From the IMG/VR virus record IMGVR_UViG_3300042090_003246, positions 1 to 44,240 of that record: 44,240 nucleotides of DNA; one strand, 5' to 3'. The DNA is from a virus. The position numbers and the translations under genes were made by a program. Of the stretch, positions 23,747 to 31,161 are shown in pieces (the stretch's first letter is position 1; every line of letters begins with the position of its first letter). The notes below the pieces were generated by a model. It saw only the letters and a list, made by a program, of their open reading frames with translations. It was not told the origin of the DNA and did no database searches.

Positions 23747-23764
23747 AGGGTGAACAACTTCACC
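23747..23764 (-). promoter_or_regulatory. 18-bp inverted motif, copy 2 (inverted orientation)
   Basis: On the minus strand this is GGTGAAGTTGTTCACCCT, with matching flanks to copy 1 (CTTT before, GC after, 24 bases identical). It sits between the leftward Cys/His-rich gene (28 bases to its ATG) and the rightward protease gene (36 bases to the likely GTG), where Mu has its C-dependent PI promoter. A role in either or both directions is possible. Confidence 0.6.
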
Positions 23765-23800
23765 AAAGCGGCGGCGCGTCGCGTTCGGCCAATTAGCCAC

Positions 23801-24817
23801 GTGACCGAGAAAACCGCAACCCCCTTGCTAGCGCTCTGCGACGCCGCAGCTTCAGCGGCCGCCGGCGTCGCCATCGCCCTCGCGGCGGAGAGCGGCGCGC
23901 CGGATTGGGTGCAGCTCATGCCCTCCGGTCCGACGCTGCAGGGGCGCGACGGCCGCATCTGGAGGGTCGACGATGTAAACCGTCTGGTCGCTCAGTTCTC
24001 GCCGCCGTTCGTCATCGACTACGAGCACGCCCAGGACCGCCTGGCGGTCAACGGGCAGGAAGCGCCCGCCGCCGGCTGGATTGAACAGCTCGATGTGCGG
24101 AACGGCGGCGAGATCTGGGGACGCGTCGAATGGACGCCGCGCGCCAAGCTCGCCATCGCGGCGCGCGAATACCGCTTCATCTCGCCCGCCTTCACCTTTT
24201 CGCCGGCCGACGGCTCGGTTCAAGCGCTGATCGGCGCGAGCCTGGTCAACCGGCCGAATTTCGTCATGACCGCCCTCAACGCGCAGGAGCACTCGATGTT
24301 GAAAGAGATCGCCGCCGCCCTCGGCCTGGCCGATACGGCGACTTCGCCCGAAATCGTCACGGCGATCGCCGCGCTGAAGACGTCGACCGCGCTCAACGCC
24401 GCCCATCAGCCCGACCTCGCCAAGTTCGTGCCGCGCGCCGACTACGAGCTGGCGCTCAACCGCGCGACGACCGCCGAGGCACAGATCGAAGCCGACCGCA
24501 AAGCGGCGCACGCCGCCAAGGTCGCCGCGGCGATCGACGGCGCGATCAAGGCGGGCAAGGTCGCGCCGGCGTCGCGCGAGTATTTCCTCGCCACCTGCGC
24601 GACCGAGGCCGGCCTGGCCGAATTCGAGAAGTACGTCGCCAAGGCGCCGACCGCGTTGTTCAAGGAAATCGTCGACCCGAAGAAAGACGAGCCCGGCGCC
24701 GCGGGCGTCGCGCTCAATTCCGAACAGCTCGCCGTCGCCAAGGCGCTCGGCATCGATCCGAAGGCGTTCGCCGCCGACATCGCCAAGCGCGCCGCCGCGC
24801 GCGCCGAAGCCGCCTGA
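23801..24817 (+). CDS. Head maturation protease/scaffold (Mu gpI)
   Basis: A protein of 338 residues if begun at GTG 23801. The frame is open to an ATG at 23750, but that ATG lies within the 18-bp motif and would encode MNNFT from it, so I prefer the GTG; neither has a strong ribosome site. The N-terminal protease part has PDWVQLMPSGP, GRIWRVDDVN, FVIDYEHAQD (Asp and His of the family), AAGWIEQLDVRNGGEIWGRV and YRFISPAFTF, then IGASLVNRPNF. The C-terminal half is a helical scaffold (ADYELALNRATTAEAQIEAD). It guides capsid assembly and cleaves itself and head proteins. Confidence 0.9.
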   Translation: MTEKTATPLLALCDAAASAAAGVAIALAAESGAPDWVQLMPSGPTLQGRDGRIWRVDDVNRLVAQFSPPFVIDYEHAQDRLAVNGQEAPAAGWIEQLDVRNGGEIWGRVEWTPRAKLAIAAREYRFISPAFTFSPADGSVQALIGASLVNRPNFVMTALNAQEHSMLKEIAAALGLADTATSPEIVTAIAALKTSTALNAAHQPDLAKFVPRADYELALNRATTAEAQIEADRKAAHAAKVAAAIDGAIKAGKVAPASREYFLATCATEAGLAEFEKYVAKAPTALFKEIVDPKKDEPGAAGVALNSEQLAVAKALGIDPKAFAADIAKRAAARAEAA

Positions 24818-24876
24818 GGCCCGCCCGCGGCGCGCGTCCAAGCCGCCGCCGTTGAAACCCGTTTGAAAGGCCCGCC

Positions 24877-25311
24877 ATGACCGCCCTCGTCGCCTCCCGC
24901 CTGATCAAGGAACTCGCCACCGTCACGACGCGGCGGTTCCCCGTCGCCGCCAACGCCGCCGTCTGGGAAGGCGGCATGGTCGCCCTGTCCGGCGCCGGCG
25001 CGGCCGCCGTCGCCGTTCCCGCCAGCGCCAACGTCGCGCTGAAGGTCGTCGGCGTGGCGCAGGCCGACGCCAACAACCTCGGCGGCGCCGCCGGCGCGCT
25101 GACGGTCGACGCCAAGGTCGGGACCTTCCTGATGAACAACAGCGCGACCGATCCGCTGGCGCTCGGCGACGTCGGCGCGCCCGTCTACGCGGTCGACGAC
25201 AACACCGTGTCGAAGACCGGCGCGCCCGCCGCCGGCGCGCCCACCCAGCCGCAGGCCGGCTGGCTGTGGGCGATCGACCCGAGCGGCGGCGTCTGGGTCC
25301 GCTTCCTCTAA
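24877..25311 (+). CDS. Putative head decoration/cement protein
   Basis: A 144-residue Ala/Val-rich, probably beta-rich protein between the scaffold and the major capsid gene. The pattern FPVAANAAVWEGGMVALSGA ... LKVVGVAQADANN ... FLMNNSATDPLALGDVGAPV ... GWLWAIDPSGGVWVRF is what small head-stabilising proteins of Mu-like phages look like. The identification rests on position and composition, not on a diagnostic motif. Confidence 0.6.
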   Translation: MTALVASRLIKELATVTTRRFPVAANAAVWEGGMVALSGAGAAAVAVPASANVALKVVGVAQADANNLGGAAGALTVDAKVGTFLMNNSATDPLALGDVGAPVYAVDDNTVSKTGAPAAGAPTQPQAGWLWAIDPSGGVWVRFL

Positions 25312-25349
25312 CCAGCTCGCCGTCGTCGACGGCTTAACGGAGTTCGCAA

Positions 25350-26297
25350 ATGGCGCCGCGCCCGATTACCCCCGCTCTCCTCGAAGCGATGTTCGAGGGC
25401 TTCAACACGCGCTTCAGCCAGGCCTTCGGCGACGTCAAGCCGGAATGGGGCCGCGTCGCGATGGAAGTGCCGTCGACCGCCTCGGCCGAGAACTACGGCT
25501 GGATGACCCAGGTGCCGCGCATCCGCGAATGGATCGGCGACCGCGTCGTCAACGCGATCAAGGCGTACGGCTATCGCATCGTCAACAAGACCTTCGAGTC
25601 GACGCTCGGCGTGCCGCGCGAGTCGGTCGAGGACGACACTTACGGCGTCTTCGCGCCGCTGTTCTCCGAAATGGGCCGCTCCGTCGCGCAGTTCCCCGAC
25701 GAGCTCGTCTTCCCGCTGCTCGACGCCGGCTTCGCCACGCCGTGCTACGACGGCCAGAACTTCTTCGACCCCGAGCATCCGGTGCTCGACGCCAACGGCA
25801 ATCCGCAGGGCGTCTCCAACGTGCAGGCGGGCGCCGGCCCGGCGTGGTTCCTGATGGACACCACCCGCTACGTCAAGCCGCTGGTCTATCAGACCCGCAG
25901 CGCGTTCGACTTCATTTCCAAGACCGACCCGCGCTCGTCCGACCGCGTCTTCATGCAGAAGGAATTCGTCTTCGGCGTCGACGGCCGCTGCAACGCCGGC
26001 TTCGGCTTCTGGCAGTTCGCCTACGGCAGCCAGGCGCCGCTCAACCGCGCCAACTTCCGCGCCGCGCGCGCGGCGATGATCAACCTCAAGGGCGACTACG
26101 GCCGGCCGCTCGGCGTCAAGCCGAACGTGCTGGTCTGCGGCCCGTCGCTCGAACAGACGGCGCGCGACCTGATCAAGTCGAAGTTCCTGGCGGTCGACGG
26201 CGCGCCGGGCGAAGCGGCCTTGGTCGGCGCGGTCGGCGTCATGGACAACACCGACCATGACCTCGTCGACATCTTCATGAGCCCATGGCTGTCCTGA
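25350..26297 (+). CDS. Major capsid protein (Mu gpT)
   Basis: A 315-residue protein of gpT length. Diagnostic parts are LLEAMFEGFNTRFSQAFGDV, then STASAENYGWMTQVPRIREW, VVNAIKAYGYRIVNKTFEST, VPRESVEDDTYGVFAPLFSE and LNRANFRAARAAMINLKGDY. These match the Mu-like gpT family, an HK97-fold head subunit. A strong hairpin follows 47 bases after the stop, which may protect the abundant capsid message. Confidence 0.95.
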   Translation: MAPRPITPALLEAMFEGFNTRFSQAFGDVKPEWGRVAMEVPSTASAENYGWMTQVPRIREWIGDRVVNAIKAYGYRIVNKTFESTLGVPRESVEDDTYGVFAPLFSEMGRSVAQFPDELVFPLLDAGFATPCYDGQNFFDPEHPVLDANGNPQGVSNVQAGAGPAWFLMDTTRYVKPLVYQTRSAFDFISKTDPRSSDRVFMQKEFVFGVDGRCNAGFGFWQFAYGSQAPLNRANFRAARAAMINLKGDYGRPLGVKPNVLVCGPSLEQTARDLIKSKFLAVDGAPGEAALVGAVGVMDNTDHDLVDIFMSPWLS

Positions 26298-26343
26298 TCT
26301 GACCCATACCTGAGAGGCGGCCCCGGAACTCCGGCGTCGTCTC

Positions 26344-26367
26344 GGCGGGGGCGCCGACGCCCCCGCC
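26344..26367 (+). terminator. Perfect hairpin after the capsid gene
   Basis: GGCGGGGGCG (26344-26353) pairs perfectly with CGCCCCCGCC (26358-26367) around the loop CCGA. It is a 10-bp GC stem with no T-run, so it could be a partial terminator, attenuator or message-stabilising element downstream of the major capsid gene. Confidence 0.6.
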
Positions 26368-26392
26368 ACCGTCTTCCCTCTCGGAGAACACC

Positions 26393-26611
26393 ATGGCCGC
26401 CAAGACCGCCAATTCCGACAACGCCGACGCCGCCAAGGCGACCGCTGGCAAGAAGGGCGAAAAGATAACGGTCGTCGGCCCGGTCGACGGGCGCTGGCGC
26501 GGCGGAACGAAGTTCGGCCCGACGGCGATCGACGTCGACCTGTCGACCATCACGCCGGAGCAGCTCGCGGCGATCGAGGGCGATCCGCTGCTCTCCGTCA
26601 AGCGCTCCTAA
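26393..26611 (+). CDS. Mu gp35/HI1506-like small protein
   Basis: A 72-residue protein. After a Lys/Ala-rich start (KTANSDNADAAKATAGKKGE) comes ITVVGPVDGRWRGGTKFGPT and IDVDLSTITPEQLAAIEGDP, LLSVK. This is the pattern of the FluMu HI1506-type domain of about 60 residues, found after gpT in Mu-like prophages. The role in the head is unknown. Confidence 0.75.
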   Translation: MAAKTANSDNADAAKATAGKKGEKITVVGPVDGRWRGGTKFGPTAIDVDLSTITPEQLAAIEGDPLLSVKRS

Positions 26612-26617
26612 CCCGCT

Positions 26618-26697
26618 CCGCGCGCGTCCTACGCCGCGCGCGGGGAACGTCCGACTGGATGTTTCCTCCCTGACTGCCGGCGGCGCGAGCCGCCGGC
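26618..26697 (+). promoter_or_regulatory. Two hairpins before the gp36-like gene
   Basis: CCGCGCGCG (26618-26626) pairs with CGCGCGCGG (26635-26643), loop 8. GCCGGCGGC (26676-26684) pairs with GCCGCCGGC (26689-26697), loop GCGA. No T-run. With the hairpin at 26344 they bracket the gp35-like gene. Confidence 0.5.
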
Positions 26698-26715
26698 CCT
26701 TCCGGAGTTGTGCTC

Positions 26716-27153
26716 GTGGCCTACGCCGCAGAAGCCGATCTCGACGCGAAGTGGGGCGCGGAGCTGGTCACGCTGGCGGCGTGGGACCCGGCGACACAAG
26801 CGCGCAGCGAAAGCCGCATCGCCGTCGCGCTCGCCGCCGCCAGCGCGGTGATCGACGCCTATCTCGGCCGCCGCTACGCGCTGCCGCTAGCCCTCGCCGC
26901 CGACGGCGCGCTGCTGCTGACCAATCTCAATTGCGACCTGGCGATGGGCCAGCTCTCCAACACGCCCGGCGCGCGCAACGAAATCGTCGCCGACGCCGAG
27001 AAGCGCGCCATTCAATTCCTGCGCGACGTCGGCGACGGCAAGGCCGCGGTGCCGGTCGTCGCGCCGAACGCCCTCGCGACGATCGCGCCCAACGAGCCGG
27101 CGATGGTCGCCGACACGCGGATGTTCACCCGCCAGCGGATGAGGGACCTGTGA
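26716..27153 (+). CDS. Mu gp36-like protein (DUF1320)
   Basis: A 145-residue protein from GTG 26716, eight bases after CCGGAG; the GTG at 26710 is too close to it. It contains YAAEADLDAKWGAELVTLA, then ALAAASAVIDAYLGRRYALP and LLTNLNCDLAMGQLS, the usual DUF1320 pattern. DUF1320 proteins act at the head-tail connector. It shares GTGA with the next gene. Confidence 0.85.
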   Translation: MAYAAEADLDAKWGAELVTLAAWDPATQARSESRIAVALAAASAVIDAYLGRRYALPLALAADGALLLTNLNCDLAMGQLSNTPGARNEIVADAEKRAIQFLRDVGDGKAAVPVVAPNALATIAPNEPAMVADTRMFTRQRMRDL

Positions 27154-27629
27154 GCGTCGGCGTCGCAATCCAGCTCGTCGGCCTCGACGCGGCGCTGGCG
27201 CGCCTCGAAGCGCTCGGCCGGATCGAGTTCGACGAGCTGCTCGACGGCCTGGCGCGCATGGGCCAGCAACAGACCCAGCGCCGCATCGAAGACGAGAAGA
27301 CGACGCCGGAGGGCGCCGCCTGGCCGCTGACCCGCGACGGCCGCAAAGCGCTGTTCGTCACCGGGACGCATCTCTATCGCTCGATCGACCATGCGGCGAG
27401 CGCCAGCGAAGCGCGCTGGGGAACGGGGTGGATCGGCGCCAAGGTGCATCAGTTCGGCGCGGTCATCCGGCCGAAGGACGCCAAGGCGCTTTCCTTCACC
27501 GTCGGCGGCAAGCGCGTCGTCGCCAAGAAGGTCACGATCCCGGCGCGGCCCTATCTCGGCGTCTCGGAGCAGAACGCGCGCGATCTCGAAGCGGCGGCGA
27601 TGGCGTTCATCGAGAGGGCCGTGCAATGA
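27150..27629 (+). CDS. Virion morphogenesis protein (Mu gpG)
   Basis: A 159-residue protein from GTG 27150. It shows LEALGRIEFDELLDGLARMG, QQQTQRRIEDEKTTPEGAAW, RKALFVTGTHLYRSI and the signature VHQFGAVIRPKDAKAL ... IPARPYLGVSEQNARDLEAA. This is the gpG / P2 gpS-like tail-completion family. In Mu the G gene follows F directly, but here it stands after gp36. Confidence 0.88.
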   Translation: MSVGVAIQLVGLDAALARLEALGRIEFDELLDGLARMGQQQTQRRIEDEKTTPEGAAWPLTRDGRKALFVTGTHLYRSIDHAASASEARWGTGWIGAKVHQFGAVIRPKDAKALSFTVGGKRVVAKKVTIPARPYLGVSEQNARDLEAAAMAFIERAVQ

Positions 27630-28222
27630 ACGACCTCGTCGCGCTGCGCTCGGCGATCGTCGCCTCGCTCGCCGCCAAGCTCGGCGCGACGATCGACGTC
27701 GACGAACACGGCGGCACGTTCAACGAGGCCGAGCTCAAACGCTTCGCGACAAAAGCGCCGGCGGTGCGCGTGGCGATCGTCGGCGTCGGCAAGGCGTCGC
27801 GCTTCGCCGACGGTCGCCTGCGCGTGCCGGTGCGCTTCGCCGCCGTCGTGGTCACCCGCGACGCGGCGCCCGGCGGCGCGAAGATCCCGCGCGACGCCGC
27901 GGCGCTGCTGTTGGCGACCGCGGTCGAGTTGGCCGTCGGCGGCAATCGCTTCGGTCTCGAAGGGATGTTTCAGCCGACCGACCTCGAAGCGCGTTCGGAA
28001 TATTCCGGGCCGGTCGACACGCTCGGCGTCGCGCTGTGGCAGGTGACCTGGACGTCGGACGCGCTGATCGGGGACTCGCTGGCGCCGCCCGACACGGCGA
28101 TCGCCGCCTTGACGCAGGCGCTGGTCGACAGCGTGGCGACCTGGAACGCGCCGGCGGCGGGCGCCGACGCGGCGAGCGGCCTGACCGGCGCCGATCCCCT
28201 CAATCCGGGGGACAACTCATGA
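27626..28222 (+). CDS. Mu gp37-like protein (DUF1834)
   Basis: A 198-residue protein with VALRSAIVASLAAKLGATID, then TKAPAVRVAIVGVGKASRFA, RLRVPVRFAAVVVTRD, and DLEARSEYSGPVDTLGVALW followed by VTWTSDALIG. This fits DUF1834, the gp37 slot of Mu-like phages and related to tail terminator proteins. The last 50 residues are an extra Ala-rich tail. It overlaps both neighbours by 4 bases. Confidence 0.8.
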   Translation: MNDLVALRSAIVASLAAKLGATIDVDEHGGTFNEAELKRFATKAPAVRVAIVGVGKASRFADGRLRVPVRFAAVVVTRDAAPGGAKIPRDAAALLLATAVELAVGGNRFGLEGMFQPTDLEARSEYSGPVDTLGVALWQVTWTSDALIGDSLAPPDTAIAALTQALVDSVATWNAPAAGADAASGLTGADPLNPGDNS

Positions 28223-28794
28223 GCCTCGTCGCCCGCATCGAAGCGCTCGAATATCACATCGCCGATCTGAAGCGGCGCCAGTCGAACTACGTGCGCCCCG
28301 CGGTCGTGATCTCGTTCGACCCGGCAACCAACACGACGATCGCCAACATCGGCGACGCGACGACGCCGGTGCCGACCCACGCCATTCCCGTCTTCACGCA
28401 TGCCGGCTCGGGCAAGAGCTGGCGGCCGCTGAAGGTCGGCCAGCAGCTCACGCTGCTCTGCCCCGACGGCGACCTCGCCAACGCGGTGGCGCTGCCGGGC
28501 GGCTTCCACGACAAAAACCCGGCGCCGTCTTCGAGCGCGGCGGAAGACATCGAGGCGCAGCGCGGAACCGCGCGGCTGCGCACCACCGACACGGCGGCCT
28601 TCCTCGAGTGCGGCGGATCGAGCGTCGAAGTGCAGGACGGCGTGATCACGCTGACTGCGGCGAAGATCGTTCTCGCCGGCAAGTACTACCTCGGCGGCGC
28701 CGACGCGGCCAATCCGGTGGCGATGCAAGGGACGATCGACACCGGCGGTTTCGCCGACGTCGGCAACCTCGCCACCATGGGCTTCACCAAGTGA
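28219..28794 (+). CDS. Baseplate spike protein (P2 gpV-like)
   Basis: A 191-residue protein. The OB-fold part has RPAVVISFDPATNTTIANIG, then FTHAGSGKSWRPLKVGQQLT, LLCPDGDLANAVALPGGFHD. The C-terminal part has repeated strands (VEVQDGVITLTAAKIVLAGK) that form the spike shaft. P2 V and Mu gp45 are the trimeric membrane-piercing tip. It opens the P2-order tail block V-W-J-I. Confidence 0.88.
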   Translation: MSLVARIEALEYHIADLKRRQSNYVRPAVVISFDPATNTTIANIGDATTPVPTHAIPVFTHAGSGKSWRPLKVGQQLTLLCPDGDLANAVALPGGFHDKNPAPSSSAAEDIEAQRGTARLRTTDTAAFLECGGSSVEVQDGVITLTAAKIVLAGKYYLGGADAANPVAMQGTIDTGGFADVGNLATMGFTK

Positions 28795-28807
28795 AAGGGC
28801 TTTTGAA

Positions 28808-29170
28808 ATGGCTGTGATCAAGCGATCAGGACCTCGCCGCGGCCTTTCGACCGGCGGCGCGAAGGTCGACACGACCAAGGTCAGCTACACCGTGGTCAAG
28901 GACGTCAAGAACGCGATGAAGATCGCCGGCAAACGCCGCCAGAAGGGCGACGTCTTCATGGCGATCCCGCGCCACGTGTACTTCCTGGTGCTCGAAGGCG
29001 TGATCGCGCCGACCCCGGCGGCGAGCTCGGCGAGCGCATCGACCGCGACCGGCGCCTCGTCGAGTTCATCGGCGTCGTCCGCTTCGTCGTCTTCCTCGAG
29101 TTCGTCGGTCTCGTCGAGCTCATCGTCTTCGTCGAGCGCGACGACCTCGTCGAAGTCCGTCGCGAGCTGA
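28808..29170 (+). CDS. Protein with serine-run tail
   Basis: A 120-residue protein. The first 70 residues are a small basic domain (VSYTVVKDVKNAMKIAGKRR then QKGDVFMAIPRHVYFLVLEG). From about residue 75 it is nearly all Ser with Ala and Thr, encoded by TCG/TCC/TCA/AGC repeats (29025-29165). The Ser run is likely unfolded and prone to length changes. No family is recognised. It lies between the spike and the W-like gene, where P2 has no counterpart. Confidence 0.65.
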   Translation: MAVIKRSGPRRGLSTGGAKVDTTKVSYTVVKDVKNAMKIAGKRRQKGDVFMAIPRHVYFLVLEGVIAPTPAASSASASTATGASSSSSASSASSSSSSSSVSSSSSSSSSATTSSKSVAS

Positions 29171-29171
29171 C

Positions 29172-29552
29172 ATGCGCACCGGGATCGATCGCAACACGGG
29201 CGCCGTGCTGACCGGCTGGGACCATTGCGTCCAGTCGATCCTCGACATCGTCTCGACGGCGATTGGTTCGCGCGTCATCGCCCGGCCCTATGGCTCGAAC
29301 GGCCCGAACCTGATCGATCGGCCGCAGAGCCCGCCGTCGATCGTCGCGCATTGGTCGGCGATCGCCGAGGCGCTGCGCAAGTGGGAGCCGAGCTTCCGGT
29401 TGCGCCAGGTCGCAGTGACCGAGCTCGGCCCCGACGGCGTCGCCGGCTTCACGCTCGCCGGCGACTACTACCCCAACGGCTATCTCGGCGACTATTCGAT
29501 CGTGATCCCGATGCAGACGGTGTTCGCGCCGCTTCCGGCGATCTTCGCATGA
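29172..29552 (+). CDS. Baseplate wedge protein (P2 gpW / T4 gp25-like)
   Basis: A 126-residue protein with MRTGIDRNTGAVLTGWDHCV, then QSILDIVSTAIGSRVIARPY and GSNGPNLIDRPQSPP. This is the gp25/gpW fold of contractile-tail baseplates, which begins sheath polymerisation. It overlaps the J-like gene by 4 bases. Confidence 0.9.
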   Translation: MRTGIDRNTGAVLTGWDHCVQSILDIVSTAIGSRVIARPYGSNGPNLIDRPQSPPSIVAHWSAIAEALRKWEPSFRLRQVAVTELGPDGVAGFTLAGDYYPNGYLGDYSIVIPMQTVFAPLPAIFA

Positions 29553-30436
29553 GCAATTTCGCCAACATCGATCTGTCGACCCTGCCGCAGCCGGCGGCCG
29601 TGCAGACCTGGTCGTTCTCGGCGATCGTCCAGGCGCGGCTCGCCGACCTCACTGAGCGCATGCTGGCGGCCGGCATCGCCTACGACACGTCGGCGCTGGA
29701 AAGCGAGCCGTCGGTCAAGCTGCAGGAGACCGGCGCCTATCGCGAAGGCCTGGTCGCCCAACGCATCAATGAAGCGGTGCTGGCGACGACCCTGGCGTGG
29801 GCGCAAGGCGACGATCTCGACAACGTCGTCGCGGCCTTCGACACTTTTCGCGCCAGCGGCGAACTCGACCCGAGCCTGCGCCGCCGCGGCCAGCTCGCCT
29901 GGGAGGCGTTGAGCCAGGGCGGCACTTATGGCGGCTATCGCTACAAGGCGCTGTCGGCCGCGCCGGTCGACCTCGCCGACGTCGCCGTCTACGGCGCCGA
30001 AGTCGCCGGCGTTTCGCCCGGCCAGGTGATGATTGTCTGCCTCGGCGTCGCCGCCAACGGCGCGCCGTCTCCGGCTTCGCTCGCCGCCGTGCGCGCCGCC
30101 TTCCCGCGGCAAAATCGCAAGGTCAACGACCAGATCGTCGTGCGGGCGATCAATCCGGCGCCCTATTCGGTCGACGCGACCATCTTCCTCAATTCCGGCC
30201 CGGACGCCGCCTCCGTCGTCGCCGCGCAGACCAAGGCGCTCGCCATCTTCGCCGCGGCGCGGCGCGCCATCGGCGCGTCGGTGACGCCAGGCGCCATCGA
30301 GTCGGTGCTCGGCTATAGCGCGCCGGGCCTCGTCTACGACGTGACGGTGCGCTCGCCCGCCGCGCCGGTCGGCGGCGATCCGTTCGCCGCGCCGATCCTT
30401 TCCGGCGCGCGCGTCGTCTGGGCGCCGCGCTCATGA
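29549..30436 (+). CDS. Baseplate J-like protein
   Basis: A 295-residue protein. Family features are QETGAYREGLVAQRINEAVL, TTLAWAQGDDLDNVVAAFDT, DPSLRRRGQLAWEALSQGGT, YRYKALSAAPVDLADVAVYG and the C-terminal GASVTPGAIESVL. P2 J (Mu gp47) forms the baseplate wedge with W and I. The order W-J-I is exactly that of P2. Confidence 0.93.
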   Translation: MSNFANIDLSTLPQPAAVQTWSFSAIVQARLADLTERMLAAGIAYDTSALESEPSVKLQETGAYREGLVAQRINEAVLATTLAWAQGDDLDNVVAAFDTFRASGELDPSLRRRGQLAWEALSQGGTYGGYRYKALSAAPVDLADVAVYGAEVAGVSPGQVMIVCLGVAANGAPSPASLAAVRAAFPRQNRKVNDQIVVRAINPAPYSVDATIFLNSGPDAASVVAAQTKALAIFAAARRAIGASVTPGAIESVLGYSAPGLVYDVTVRSPAAPVGGDPFAAPILSGARVVWAPRS

Positions 30437-31161
30437 GCGCGACCGACCTTCTGCCGCCCAACGCGACGCCGCTCGAAAGCGCGCACAGCGCCGAGGACAA
30501 TCGCATCCTCGCCGCCGACGTCGACGCGATCCGCCGCGAGCGCGATCCGACGCGCTGCGACGCCGCCTTCGTCGCGCCGCTGGCCTGGGAGCGCAGCATT
30601 CATTTCTGGGACCCGAACGACGACGCGGCCAATCGCGCCCGCGTCGCGTCGAGCTTCGCCGACCACGGCGCCTACGGTTCGCCGCCGGCGCTTGAAGACG
30701 AGATCGCGCTCGACGCCGGCCTGCCGGTCAAGGTGCGCGAGTTCTTCGAGCTGGCGCGGCTCGTCTGGCCGGAATTCACCGTCGACGTCGCGGTCGAACT
30801 GCAGGGGGCCGAGCCTCTCGTCATCGCCTCCGCCGCATGGGCCGGCGGTTTCGCGCCGCTCGGCGCGTCTGGGCCGCCCGGCGCGACGATCGCCGCGCCG
30901 CTGCCAGCGGCTTCGGCGATCGATATCGCTGCGGTCACGGCCTCGGCGTTGGCGCGCAAGAACGTTCGTGACGTGCTCGCCGCGGTGCGCTTGGTCGCGA
31001 ATCAGCCGGCGTCGCCGCTCTACGTCGGCGCGGCGGCGAGCGTGCGGCCGAGCGTCACGGTGCTGCCGTTCGGGCTGCCGAAGCCGGCGCCGCAGCTCTT
31101 CGTCGGCGCGGCGAGCCGCGTGCTGCCGACGTTCACAGTTTTGCCGTTGAGGGCGACATGA
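30433..31161 (+). CDS. Tail protein I (P2 gpI-like) with a repeat tail
   Basis: A 242-residue protein. The N-terminal part has LPPNATPLESAHSAEDNRIL, CDAAFVAPLAWERSIHFWDP and ARVASSFADHGAYGSPPALE, as in the P2 gpI family. The C-terminus has two near-copies of one unit (LYVGAAASVRPSVTVLPFGL and LFVGAASRVLPTFTVLPLRA), visible also in the DNA at 31018-31155, and absent from P2. It joins the fibre to the baseplate. The stop overlaps the fibre start. Confidence 0.85.
   Translation: MSATDLLPPNATPLESAHSAEDNRILAADVDAIRRERDPTRCDAAFVAPLAWERSIHFWDPNDDAANRARVASSFADHGAYGSPPALEDEIALDAGLPVKVREFFELARLVWPEFTVDVAVELQGAEPLVIASAAWAGGFAPLGASGPPGATIAAPLPAASAIDIAAVTASALARKNVRDVLAAVRLVANQPASPLYVGAAASVRPSVTVLPFGLPKPAPQLFVGAASRVLPTFTVLPLRAT

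Noticed and set aside
23750-23800. ATG start of the protease gene within the 18-bp motif (MNNFT...)
   Set aside because: The first codons would be made by the regulatory motif itself, and homologous proteases begin close to the LLALCD segment. GTG 23801 is preferred, though not proven.
29025-29165. Repetitive TCG/AGC stretch as a possible CRISPR or satellite
   Set aside because: It is a serine-codon tract inside one frame, without equal repeats and spacers.
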